The translations under genes were made by a program, and so were the position numbers. From positions 1,302,001 through 1,366,000 of the forward strand of contig CAVUHL010000003.1 in assembly GCA_963741305.1 (NCBI GenBank): DNA of 64,000 nucleotides, in the 5' to 3' direction. The DNA comes from DATMER01 sp963741305. GTDB taxonomy: Bacteria; Acidobacteriota; Thermoanaerobaculia; Multivoradales; UBA5704. The notes under the pieces are model-generated. The model ran no database searches. It was not told the origin of the DNA and saw nothing but the letters and a program-made list of their open reading frames with translations. This document shows, piece after piece, positions 19,693-27,751 of the stretch (the first letter of the stretch is position 1; the number at the start of each line of letters is the position of its first letter).

Positions 19693-21225
19693 CCGCTTGA
19701 TGAAACTGGCCCTGCTGTCGAGTATCGGCGTGTCAATGGAGAGCAGATCCAGCACCGTGTCGAACACATCCTGTTGGCGGTATTCGGCGCGTTCGACAAT
19801 CTCGATCGGCACCGACGCTCTCACGATCAAGGGAATCTGCGCCTGCTCCGGGGGCAGCGCGACGCCAGGCGGCATGCCATGGAACATTCGGCCATCGTCC
19901 ATCAGCGATTCGCCGTGATCCGACAGATAGATGAACACGTACGGGGCCCCTGAGCTCTCGAGCCTTTGCAGGATCTCGCCGAGAACGTAGTCGGTGTAGA
20001 GAATCGTGTTGTCATAGGAGTTGTACAGTTGCTCGAGCGTGCACTGGTTCGCCACGTCGGCGTCATTGCACGTTGGCTTCAGCAACTGGAGCTCAGGCGG
20101 GATCCGGGCGCCGTAATCGGGGCCGTGGCTGCCACCGCCCAGGTGCAGGACGACGAACCTCTTCCCGGAGACGTAAGTCCGCAGACTTTCCTCGAGCAAG
20201 GGAATCAGGTCCTCGTCGTAGCACTTGCCGCCGTGCGCGCAGTTGCTCACCGGGATCTCGCCGACCGCGGCGCAGTTGTCATAAAGCGTGAAGTTCACGT
20301 AGCAGGACGTCGGGATGCCCAGATGCGACACGATCCTCGGCAGCTTGACGTCGGCCTTCTCGAGGATCTCTGGCAGCGCGTACAGAGTAGACCCGCGCCT
20401 GGCGATCCCGTTCAGCAGATGAAGACCGTCGAGCTGCCGCAACACGGGGTTCGTGTTCCGGCGGCGGTAGCCATAGAGACTGAAGTTTCTTCTCCGGGCG
20501 GACTCTCCGATCGCCAGCACGACCAGCAGGTTGTCGTTCGACCGCACGCGCCCGGTGATCGCGACCTCGCTCTTCCTCGACGCGACATACGGCGCGATCG
20601 ACCTGGCAGCGGCGCTGATGCTGCCAGACAGGACGTTGATGGGCACCAGCGAATAGACGATGTACTTGTTCGAGACGTTGCCGGCGCGAAGAATGGCGTT
20701 GTAGTTCAGGGACAGCAAGGCAACGGCGGCAACCAGGGCCGCCGCGATCAGCTTGAAGGACGCGAACAGATACCGCCAAGCGGGCTGGAACGTGATCTCG
20801 GCAGAGAGGATGATCAGCACCGGCACGATCATCAGGAGCGCGACGTACGGCAGCATCTGCGGCGACAGCAGTTGGCCGACTTCGGTGGAGTCGGTGTGCA
20901 ACGTGTTCATGACCATCGAGCGGTCGATCGCGACGTCGTACTTGGAGATGAAGTACGTGGCGGCAGTGCTGGCCATCACCAGCAGGATCGCCAGGGGCTT
21001 GACCGTGCGGCGGTGGGCCAGGAGGGTAAAGACGACGATGAACAGGCACAGCCCGGCAAGCAGGTATGCCGACAGCGCCAGATAGTCGACTCCGCCCTTG
21101 CGCGGGAACCACTTCGCCAGCTTGTCGATGTTCAGCGCGTTGCAAACCAAGTATAGCAGTGCCGGGAACGCAACCGCGAACTTGACGTGAGAGGTCTGAA
21201 ACCTGAGCCTTGCGCCGCTCGCCAT
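19669..21225 (-). CDS. EptA-like phosphoethanolamine transferase (alkaline-phosphatase fold)
   Basis: About 518 residues from ATG 21225 (MASGARLRF). Five N-terminal helices are followed by a periplasmic sulfatase-like domain with GESARRRNFSLYGY, HLGGGSHGPDY and LSDHGESL, which are metal-ligand motifs. The nucleophile position, Thr in EptA/MCR (GETAR), is Ser here. Paired Cys residues in the periplasmic domain fit the family. It transfers phosphoethanolamine to lipid A or a related surface lipid. It starts 23 bp after the PAP2 stop, so both share one promoter. Confidence 0.88.
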   Translation of the reverse strand: MASGARLRFQTSHVKFAVAFPALLYLVCNALNIDKLAKWFPRKGGVDYLALSAYLLAGLCLFIVVFTLLAHRRTVKPLAILLVMASTAATYFISKYDVAIDRSMVMNTLHTDSTEVGQLLSPQMLPYVALLMIVPVLIILSAEITFQPAWRYLFASFKLIAAALVAAVALLSLNYNAILRAGNVSNKYIVYSLVPINVLSGSISAAARSIAPYVASRKSEVAITGRVRSNDNLLVVLAIGESARRRNFSLYGYRRRNTNPVLRQLDGLHLLNGIARRGSTLYALPEILEKADVKLPRIVSHLGIPTSCYVNFTLYDNCAAVGEIPVSNCAHGGKCYDEDLIPLLEESLRTYVSGKRFVVLHLGGGSHGPDYGARIPPELQLLKPTCNDADVANQCTLEQLYNSYDNTILYTDYVLGEILQRLESSGAPYVFIYLSDHGESLMDDGRMFHGMPPGVALPPEQAQIPLIVRASVPIEIVERAEYRQQDVFDTVLDLLSIDTPILDSRASFIKRLPTLRQQ

Positions 21226-21248
21226 GCCGTGATGCCGCCTTTCGAGGT

Positions 21249-21998
21249 TCAGTCGTAGTCGGCGAGCGGTTTCTCGGCGAGGGGAAGCAGCAAGCCGTGA
21301 CTCGGTGCGTGACTCGGTGCGAGGACGTTCTCGATGGCGCTGGGTTGGAGGACGAACATGTAATGGTAGAGGGCGTCCGCGACGATCAGCATGACGAAAA
21401 AAGACACCACGGTATCCGAGAAGAAATGCGCTCCACTGGCGATTCTGGACAACGACACCGCAACGCCGAAGCCCACGGCGGCGACTGCGATCACCCGCCG
21501 CCTGCTCAGCGCAATCGCGAACGCCATGAAGAAGAACGCGCCGGCGGCATCCCCCGACGAGAAGGAACAGTTGGTGCTGCATTGGCCGGCGACGGCGAAG
21601 GCGGGGGTGAACTGGCGCGAGCCGCCGAACTCCCGCAGGTCCCTTGGCCGCGCGCGGCCAAAGTGATTCTTGAAAACCACGTTGACGATCAGGCCGGAGC
21701 CGAGCACCAGCACCAGGAGCAGATACAGGACCTTCCTGCCGTCGATCCCGCACAGGTTGCGCCGCGAGAGGTTGTTGAAGGCATAGATCCCGATGACCCC
21801 AACCATGGACACGGCAATGAAGACGCCCACGGCCTCGTGCAGCAGCTTCGTCCAGAGCTGCGCCGCGGCATGGAAGCCATGGTCGAAGAACAGTCGCGAG
21901 ATCAGGAGGTCGAGGTCGGAGAACGCCACCAGGAGCAGGGACGATATAACGAAACCGAGGAGGAGCCTCCGGGCGCGCTGAGTCGTCAGGTAACTCAT
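21249..21998 (-). CDS. PAP2-family lipid phosphatase (LpxE/LpxF-like)
   Basis: A 249-residue membrane protein from ATG 21998, five nucleotides after the promoter -10 box (leaderless transcript likely). The PAP2 motifs are KNHFGRARP (KxxxxxxRP), SFSSGDAAG in place of the usual PSGH, and SRIASGAHFFSD (SRxxxxxHxxxD). Upstream of an EptA-like gene, it may remove a lipid A phosphate or recycle a lipid pyrophosphate. Asp instead of His in motif 2 is noteworthy. Confidence 0.8.
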   Translation of the reverse strand: MSYLTTQRARRLLLGFVISSLLLVAFSDLDLLISRLFFDHGFHAAAQLWTKLLHEAVGVFIAVSMVGVIGIYAFNNLSRRNLCGIDGRKVLYLLLVLVLGSGLIVNVVFKNHFGRARPRDLREFGGSRQFTPAFAVAGQCSTNCSFSSGDAAGAFFFMAFAIALSRRRVIAVAAVGFGVAVSLSRIASGAHFFSDTVVSFFVMLIVADALYHYMFVLQPSAIENVLAPSHAPSHGLLLPLAEKPLADYD

Positions 21999-22003
21999 CG
22001 ACA

Positions 22004-22033
22004 GTAAGAGGCTCCAGGAAGCGGAATCCTTCG
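22004..22033 (-). promoter_or_regulatory. Putative ECF-sigma promoter of the PAP2-EptA operon
   Basis: On the minus strand, CGAAGGATT (22033-22025), 13 bp, CCTCTTAC (22011-22004), then 5 nt to the ATG at 21998. The divergent -35 boxes of this promoter and the sigma-gene promoter form the inverted repeat AATCCTTCG/CGAAGGATT at 22025-22054. Confidence 0.72.
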
Positions 22034-22045
22034 TGTGAGAGAATC

Positions 22046-22075
22046 CGAAGGATTTTCGGCCGCCAGGCCTCTTAC
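22046..22075 (+). promoter_or_regulatory. Putative autoregulated ECF-sigma promoter
   Basis: CGAAGGATT (22046-22054), 13 bp, CCTCTTAC (22068-22075), then 5 nt to the sigma-factor ATG. The spacing implies a leaderless or nearly leaderless mRNA. It is the same promoter as at 17971 and 22033. Confidence 0.72.
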
Positions 22076-22080
22076 CTCCG

Positions 22081-22716
22081 ATGTGGTCCAGGAGATCCAA
22101 CGAGCTCGACCCCCAAGCCGACGACCGCGCGCTGGTCCGGCGCATGCGGGCCGGTGAGGAGCCGGCTTTCGAGCAGTTCTTCAACGCTTACTTTCATCCG
22201 CTCTACCGCTTCGCCCTCGTCCGGCTCGATCACGACGCCGAGCTCGCCAAGGAGATGACCCAGGCCGCCCTGTGCCGGGCGCTCGAGAAGCTCGATACCT
22301 ACCGCGGCGAAGCGGCGCTCTTCAGTTGGCTCTGCTCGATCTGCCGTTTCGAGATCAGCGGCCATTTCCGGCGAGCCGGGCGCCTGCCCCCGGCCGACGA
22401 TCTCAAGGAGGACGGCGTTGCGTTGCGCGGTGTCCTCGACTCGCTCGCGGCCGACGCCGACGATCCCGAAAACGCCCTGCTCCGCCGCGAGGTCGCGCGT
22501 CTGGTCCATGTCACGGTCGATCACCTGCCTCCCCACTATGGGCAGGTGCTGGAGTGGAAATACACAGACGGCCTGTCGGTGAAACAGATCGCCGAACGGC
22601 TCGGAACCAGCCCGAAGGCGGTCGAATCGCTGCTGACCCGCGCGCGGCAGGCCTTTCGCGACGGCTTCGCGAGCCTCGCCGGCAGCCCGGGCAGCGAAGC
22701 CTTCGAGGGGAGTTGA
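22081..22716 (+). CDS. ECF-family RNA polymerase sigma factor
   Basis: A 211-residue protein. Region 2 is AFEQFFNAYFHPLYRFALVRLDHDAELAKEMTQ with RGEAALFSWLCSICR; region 4 is LPPHYGQVLEWKYTDGLSVKQIAERLGTSPKAVESLLTRARQAF. It directs polymerase to a small regulon. Its gene is followed within 3 bp by a FecR-like regulator and it is preceded by a promoter shared with lipid A genes, so it is probably autoregulated. Length is normal. Confidence 0.93.
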   Translation: MWSRRSNELDPQADDRALVRRMRAGEEPAFEQFFNAYFHPLYRFALVRLDHDAELAKEMTQAALCRALEKLDTYRGEAALFSWLCSICRFEISGHFRRAGRLPPADDLKEDGVALRGVLDSLAADADDPENALLRREVARLVHVTVDHLPPHYGQVLEWKYTDGLSVKQIAERLGTSPKAVESLLTRARQAFRDGFASLAGSPGSEAFEGS

Positions 22717-22718
22717 CC

Positions 22719-23750
22719 ATGGACGACGAAGATCGGATCGAGCCGGAGCGTCCCGCGGATGAAGTCGCTGCGCTGCTCGATGTCGCGGGCCGGCGGCCGC
22801 GCCTTCCCGAGGAGGAGGTCGCGCCCATCCGGGCCGCCGCCCGCGAGGCCTTCCAGCGCCAGGCGCGCCGGACCGCGCGGAGGCGCCGCCTCGTCTGGGC
22901 GGCCGGAGGCAGCCTCGCCGCGGGCCTGCTCCTGACGATCGGGCTGACCCTGCGCCCTCCAGCCGATCCCGGAGCCGGCCGGCCGGTCGCGACGGTCGAG
23001 ATGATGGACGGCGATGTCACCGTCCTGGACGCCGAGGGCCGGCCGGCTGGCTCGCAGACCGTGCGGCAGACCGTGCTCACGGGTGCGGTCCTCAGGACCG
23101 GCGAGAGCGGAAGCGCCGCGGTGCGCCTGCCCGGCGGAACCTCGGTCCGGATCGACGCCGGCTCGGCGGTGCGGCTCGACTCCCCCCGCCTCGTGAGCCT
23201 CGAGCGGGGCGCTGTGTATGTCGATGCCGGACCGGGCGCCACGCCCGGCCAGGAGATCGAGATCGCCACGTCCCTCGGCTCGGTGCGGCATGTGGGCACT
23301 CAGTTCGAGACGCGCCTGCTGCCCCGAAGCGGGCCAGGAGGCCTGGCGCTGCGGGTGCGGGTACGGGAAGGGACGGTGCTCGTCGAGCAGGCGGGAGAGA
23401 CGCATCAGGTCCGCGCCGGCGGCGAGCTGCTGCTAGCGGCAGGCAGCCGCCCCGAGCGGGCGGGGATTTCCGTCCATGGCCCGGGCTGGAATTGGATCCA
23501 GAGGACCGCGCCGCCGTTCGAGATCGAAGGCGCCCGCCTCGTGGACTTCCTCGACTGGGCCTCGCGGGAGACCGGGTTGCCGTGGCGGCTCGCGGGCCCG
23601 CGCGCCGCCAGCAGGCCGGAGGACGTCATCCTGCACGGCTCGATCGAAGGTCTGACTGCCGAGGAGGCGCTCGGCGTCGTCCTGCCGAGCTCCGGCTATC
23701 GCCATCGCCGCGTCGGCGATGAGATCGTGATCGAGAGAGCGGGCCCCTGA
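22719..23750 (+). CDS. FecR-like anti-sigma regulator with a C-terminal STN-like domain
   Basis: A 343-residue protein starting at ATG 22719 directly after the sigma gene. A cytosolic N-terminus of about 80 residues, one membrane helix (about 64-80), then a periplasmic FecR domain (VEMMDGDVTVLD, VLRTGESGSAAVRLPGGTSVRID, SLGSVRHVGTQFE). The C-terminal part (about 265-343), FEIEGARLVDFLDWASRETGL and LTAEEALGVVLPSSG, resembles a secretin/TonB short N-terminal domain. It likely relays a signal from the neighbouring TonB receptor, itself carrying an STN domain. Confidence 0.85.
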   Translation: MDDEDRIEPERPADEVAALLDVAGRRPRLPEEEVAPIRAAAREAFQRQARRTARRRRLVWAAGGSLAAGLLLTIGLTLRPPADPGAGRPVATVEMMDGDVTVLDAEGRPAGSQTVRQTVLTGAVLRTGESGSAAVRLPGGTSVRIDAGSAVRLDSPRLVSLERGAVYVDAGPGATPGQEIEIATSLGSVRHVGTQFETRLLPRSGPGGLALRVRVREGTVLVEQAGETHQVRAGGELLLAAGSRPERAGISVHGPGWNWIQRTAPPFEIEGARLVDFLDWASRETGLPWRLAGPRAASRPEDVILHGSIEGLTAEEALGVVLPSSGYRHRRVGDEIVIERAGP

Positions 23751-23752
23751 TT

Positions 23753-23790
23753 CCCCCTCTCCCCGTGGGGAGAGGGTCGGGGAGAGGGGC
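23753..23790. repeat. REP-like palindrome between convergent genes
   Basis: CCCTCTCCCC-GT-GGGGAGAGGG at 23755-23776 followed by a further GGGGAGAGGGG. It may stop transcription from both sides of the convergent FecR and TonB-receptor genes. A related CCCCTCTCCC/GGGAGAGGGG palindrome is inside a phage gene at 56316-56355. Confidence 0.65.
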
Positions 23791-23796
23791 ATGGGA

Positions 23797-26112
23797 TCAA
23801 AACTGCCAGCGAATCCCGAACGAGGGGAGGAACTCTCCCCAGCTCAGCGTGTCGTAATCAACGCGCGGCTCGCCATCCGCTCCGAGGCCGAAGGAGAAGT
23901 CGTCGAAGCCGCGGACATTGGCTCGGTCATAGAGGTTCTGCACCTCGAGGTAGGTATTCAACTGGCCGCGCGGCAGCGCCCACGTCCGGCTCAACCGCGC
24001 ATCCAGCCGGTGATACGCAGGGAGACGCTCGGCGTGGAACGGCCCCGGCACGGGCTCGACATGCGCCGCCCCGTCGGGATCGTAGACGGCGTTCCCCGTG
24101 ACTCGCGTGGTCGGCCAGCCCGTGTGATACAGCCAGGCGGCGTGCAGGTTCCACCCGTACGCCAGCCGATAGTTGAGGTCGGAGCGCACGGCGTGCGGCT
24201 GGTCGTTGCTGCGCGGCGCCCAGCGGCCGTCGATCTGGTCTTCGATCGAGCTGAAGGCATAAGACAGGCTCCAGCCCAGCCGGCCGCGGTCCGCGCCGCG
24301 GAAGAAGAGCTCGATGCCCTGGGCCCGCCCGGCCTCCGGAGCGATGCGGATCCGGTCGCCGGTCAGCTCGGGAAACAGGACGGTTGGATTGAAAAGGTTT
24401 TCGAAGCGTGCCCGCGGACGGCGGAGCAGGCGCTGGTAGGCCTCCACCCGGACGGCCGCTCCCCCTTCGCGCCGGTGCTCGAAGCCCAGGATACGGTGCT
24501 CGGCCCGCTCGGAGCGCGCCAGGACCGTCTCGCCGTCCTCGACCTGCAGCTCGTTCGGCCGCTGGCTCTGGTGGAACCATCCCCAGGCGAGGCGGACGAC
24601 GCTGTCGTCCCGCGGCTGCCAGGCCAGATTGAAGCGCGGGCTGAGGCGGCTCTCGTCGAGGGCGCTGTGGTGATCGAAGCGGACGCCGACCTCCGCGGTG
24701 AGGGCGTCGAGAGGCCGCAGGCGCGAGCTCACGAAGGCGTTGGTCTGGTCGACGGAGAGCACCCCCTGGAACCGCGTGCTGCCCACCGCGGGCTCCGGGC
24801 GCAGCGGCGCGAGTGGATCGGTCAGCTCGCGGTCATTGAAGTAGTCGACCGTCGAGCGGAGCTGCCGCAGCTCGGCCCCTGCCTCGAAGGATGCGCGCTC
24901 CCAGGGCTCCCAGCGCCAGACGTTCTTGAATCCGGCGACATCGAGGATGCGGTTGTCCCGCAGGCTGAAGCTCGCCTCGCTCCGCTCGGCGGAGCCCGCA
25001 CGGTCGCGAGTGAGGCGGGCCGACGAGATGATCGATTCGACGAAGAGATCGGAGCCCAGCACGGCGTCATGGGTCAGCCAGAGGTAGTGGTTGCCCCACT
25101 CGCTGCGGTAGCTCTCTCCGGCGGACTCCGAGGCCGGCAGGTCGAGCTCGTCCTCGGCGAAGAGGGCGTTGAGCTGCAGGGCCTGGCCGGGACGGAGTGA
25201 GTACTCCAGCTTGCCGAAGCTGTCCCAGTAGTTCGGCTCCTCCTCGCGTCCGCTGCCTTCGAGCACGAGATGGTAGTCGCCGCCGCGGAAGGCGGAGTAC
25301 CAACGGCCGCGCTCCCCGGCGAAGGCGCCCGCGGCCGAAGCCTCGGCGAACACGAGACCGATCCCCAGACCGAATCGCGTCCCGTGCGCGGGCGCAAGCG
25401 TGGTCATGTCGATCACCCCGCTCATGCGGTCCCCATACTCCGCGGGATAGCCCCCCGTGGAGAGCGACACACGGCCGAGAAAGGTCGGCGCGACGATGCT
25501 CAGGGCGCTGTCGAGCTCCTGGACGTGGTAGGGGGCCAGCAGCTCGAGACCGTCGAGGAGCAACAGCACTTCGTCGTCCCGGCCGCCGCGGACGGAGACC
25601 TGCGAGGAGGCCTCGGAGGTCGCGACTCCAGGCAGGATGCCGAGGGTGCGGAAGGTGTCATCGCCGAGATGGGGCAGCTCCGCGACCTCGGCGAGGTCCA
25701 GGGTCAGGGTTCCGAGCGGACCATCCTGCCGGGGGTCGCTCGGCCCGGGAGTCACCACGATCTCTTCCTTCACCCGCTGCATGGGGGCGGGTTCCGTGTC
25801 TGGAGGCTGCGGCGATCGTGGAGGCGCGGCGGCGACCACCACCAGGCGCCCCGCGACCTCTTCGACGCGCAGGCCGTGGGGGCGCAGGAGCTCGTCGAGG
25901 CGGGCGCGAGGAGTCCTACCCCGCGGCTCGGACTCGACCCGCATCGAATCCCGGACGACGCTGCTGGAGAAGACGACGGGGAGCCCCGCGGCCTGGAGGA
26001 CCTGGAGCGCCTCTTTCAGGCTGAGATCGCGGAAGGTGTGGCCCTGCCCGGAGGCGGCCGGCGCCACCAGGAGCCCGATCATGAGGGCGCACACGAGCAC
26101 TCCCGGCTTCAT
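23797..26112 (-). CDS. TonB-dependent outer-membrane receptor with STN signalling domain
   Basis: About 771 residues from ATG 26112 (MKPGVLVCALMIGLLVAPAASG signal peptide). Order: STN domain (TFRDLSLKEALQVLQAAGLPVVF), short linker, plug (LPHLGDDTFRTLGILPGVA, SVRGGRDDEVLLLLDGLEL, GGYPAEYGDRMSGVIDM), then a 22-strand-like barrel ending in SFGIRWQF. It imports an unidentified ligand with TonB energy and, through STN, should signal to the FecR-like protein and sigma factor encoded opposite. Slightly longer than many but complete. Confidence 0.92.
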   Translation of the reverse strand: MKPGVLVCALMIGLLVAPAASGQGHTFRDLSLKEALQVLQAAGLPVVFSSSVVRDSMRVESEPRGRTPRARLDELLRPHGLRVEEVAGRLVVVAAAPPRSPQPPDTEPAPMQRVKEEIVVTPGPSDPRQDGPLGTLTLDLAEVAELPHLGDDTFRTLGILPGVATSEASSQVSVRGGRDDEVLLLLDGLELLAPYHVQELDSALSIVAPTFLGRVSLSTGGYPAEYGDRMSGVIDMTTLAPAHGTRFGLGIGLVFAEASAAGAFAGERGRWYSAFRGGDYHLVLEGSGREEEPNYWDSFGKLEYSLRPGQALQLNALFAEDELDLPASESAGESYRSEWGNHYLWLTHDAVLGSDLFVESIISSARLTRDRAGSAERSEASFSLRDNRILDVAGFKNVWRWEPWERASFEAGAELRQLRSTVDYFNDRELTDPLAPLRPEPAVGSTRFQGVLSVDQTNAFVSSRLRPLDALTAEVGVRFDHHSALDESRLSPRFNLAWQPRDDSVVRLAWGWFHQSQRPNELQVEDGETVLARSERAEHRILGFEHRREGGAAVRVEAYQRLLRRPRARFENLFNPTVLFPELTGDRIRIAPEAGRAQGIELFFRGADRGRLGWSLSYAFSSIEDQIDGRWAPRSNDQPHAVRSDLNYRLAYGWNLHAAWLYHTGWPTTRVTGNAVYDPDGAAHVEPVPGPFHAERLPAYHRLDARLSRTWALPRGQLNTYLEVQNLYDRANVRGFDDFSFGLGADGEPRVDYDTLSWGEFLPSFGIRWQF

Positions 26113-26118
26113 CGGTTG

Positions 26119-26148
26119 CGAAGGATCTCGGACCTTTCTGCCTCTTCC
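26119..26148 (+). promoter_or_regulatory. Near-match to the ECF promoter, antisense to the receptor gene
   Basis: CGAAGGATC (26119-26127), 13 bp, CCTCTTCC (26141-26148) differs from the other three promoters by one base per box and keeps the exact spacing. It points rightward, away from the TonB-receptor gene and into the repeat-bearing non-coding region, so its target is unclear. Confidence 0.4.
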
Positions 26149-26230
26149 CCCCCAGACAAAGCGGCCAGGGTCGATCCGAACGGCCTGCACAGTGTCGCTC
26201 GATTTTCATGCGAGATCAATCGGCTTTTCG

Positions 26231-26286
26231 CGGCCGCAGTCTCCGGCGCGTCCCATCCGGCCTTGTGGGTTGGAAGGTTGCCGTCC
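26231..26286 (-). repeat. 55-bp dispersed repeat, copy B1 (inverted)
   Basis: The reverse complement matches 48980-49034 with about two differences and 48681-48731 with a few more (core CCAACCCACAAGGCCGG, then GACTGCGGCCG). Non-coding in all three places. It lies between the TonB receptor and the A2 copy of the 372-bp repeat. Confidence 0.85.
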
Positions 26287-26323
26287 TCCACAACCACGGG
26301 CACGCCGGAGCGCGGGGGCGTTT

Positions 26324-26695
26324 GCGCGATCCACCCCCGGGCGCCTCACGCCCACCCGTGGGATTCTGCGACTCACCCCCGAGTCGCAGCATCCCGAGCT
26401 CCAGCGGCAGAAAATTGCCCGACTTTCGGAGCATACGTACCGGCTGCGGCAGCCGCCCGAGGCCGTTATGCTCCCAATCCAGGGCCGGCAGGCTCCGCAT
26501 GCTCCCAATATGCTCCGAAAGACGGCCGGTGTGCTGCGACTCGCGCACGAGCGGCTGCCGCTCACGGTCGGGACGCTGAGACTCGGGGCCGAGTCGGAGC
26601 ATACCGACCGTGAGCGGGGGCGGCGCACGGTCGATTCGGAGCATCTCTGCCTCGCTTACACCCCGCCGGACCTCCAGATGCTCCGAATTGCCTGG
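26324..26695. repeat. 372-bp structured dispersed repeat, copy A2
   Basis: Same length and orientation as A1 at 4316-4687, about 97 % identical, with the same hairpins and recurrent ATGCTCC/GGAGCAT words. It fills most of the 26113-26836 gap between the TonB receptor and a glycosyltransferase gene; there is no convincing coding frame. Confidence 0.9.
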
Positions 26696-26742
26696 ACGGG
26701 GCTGGCGCCGGGGCTCGGATGCATGCGTCTTCTAGGGTTTCA

Positions 26743-26801
26743 TGTAGGGGCGGCCCTTGTGGCCGCCCTCCGGAAGGGCACCCACAAGAGGTGCCCCTAC
26801 A
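26743..26801. repeat. GTAGGGGC-type palindromic element
   Basis: A 26-bp imperfect inverted repeat begins TGTAGGGGC and ends GCCCCTACA, with internal CTTGTGG/CCACAAG pairing. Short elements of this type occur in many bacterial genomes as non-autonomous palindromes. It lies just past the stop of the glycosyltransferase at 26837 and could form its terminator hairpin. Confidence 0.7.
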
Positions 26802-26836
26802 GCGGGATGGCCCATCTTTTCCGGCGTGACAGGGTA

Positions 26837-27751
26837 CTACGGCGCCAGCACCCTGTACTTCCAGCACCCCTCCAGGCGGCCGAGCCTCCAGCCGAGCTGC
26901 CAGAGCCAGCGGGCCCGGCCTTCCTGCGTCAGCAGCATCAGGGGAGTCTTCACGAGCAGCTTGGCCCAGCGGAGGGTGCCGGGGAGCCAGCCGAGGCGGG
27001 GCATGCCACGGGTGCGGTACTTCTTGTAGATCAGGACGTTGTGCTTTCCGTAGCTGATTCCCTGCCGGAAGATGCTGCCCACGTCGTGGCGATGGCGGAT
27101 GCGCACCACCGCGTCGGGGGCGAAGGCGAGCTCGTGGCCCGCGAGCTGGAGGCGCCAGCAGTAGTCCGTGTCCTCCAGGGCGGGCATGGACTCGTCGAAG
27201 CCTCCAACCTCCTCGTGCGCGGAGCGCCTCACTCCCAGCCCGCCGCCTCCGGCGTGGGGGAGGAAGGCAGGGTAGTCGTAGCGGGTAACTCCATCCTTTT
27301 GCGGGTTCAGATGGGTGCGCTGCACCCAGGCCGGGTTGAGCGCCTGGTTGTCATAGCGGCAGGCTACGAAATCATGCTGCGCGAGGGCCTTGGCCATGGC
27401 TTCGAGCCAGCCGGGAGCGACCTGGTCGTCCGCATCCACGAAGAGGAGAGCGTCCCCGGTTGCCGCGGCCGAGCCCACGTTGCGGGCGTGGGCCTGCCCC
27501 TTCCTGCCCGAGGCGTCGATCACCCGGAGGCCTGGGATGCGGGTCTTGTATTGCTCGACTAGGGCGCGGGAGCCGTCGGTCGAGCCGTTGTCGGCCACGA
27601 TCACCTCCCACTCGCCGGGCCAGCCCTGGCCCGCAAGGCCTTCGAGCTGGTCCCCGAGCGTGGCCGCAGCGTTGAGGCAGGGGATCACGACGCTGAGCTT
27701 GCGGGGGGGGGCCACGAGGAGGGCATCATAAGCGATACCATTCGCCCCCAT
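26837..27751 (-). CDS. GT2-family glycosyltransferase
   Basis: A 304-residue protein. GT-A motifs: SVVIPCLNAAATL, ADNGSTDGSRAL, FVDADDQV (DxD-like) and the acceptor-side LEDTDYCWRLQLAGHE. No long membrane segment, so it is a cytosolic or membrane-associated transferase for surface glycan. The ATG at 27751 overlaps the divergent ATG at 27750 (shared CATG); a GTG at about 27717 is an alternative start closer to the fold. Confidence 0.85.
   Translation of the reverse strand: MGANGIAYDALLVAPPRKLSVVIPCLNAAATLGDQLEGLAGQGWPGEWEVIVADNGSTDGSRALVEQYKTRIPGLRVIDASGRKGQAHARNVGSAAATGDALLFVDADDQVAPGWLEAMAKALAQHDFVACRYDNQALNPAWVQRTHLNPQKDGVTRYDYPAFLPHAGGGGLGVRRSAHEEVGGFDESMPALEDTDYCWRLQLAGHELAFAPDAVVRIRHRHDVGSIFRQGISYGKHNVLIYKKYRTRGMPRLGWLPGTLRWAKLLVKTPLMLLTQEGRARWLWQLGWRLGRLEGCWKYRVLAP

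Noticed and set aside
26119..26148. ECF promoter of the TonB-receptor gene
   Set aside because: The motif is on the opposite strand and directed away from the gene, so it cannot be the receptor's promoter as written.
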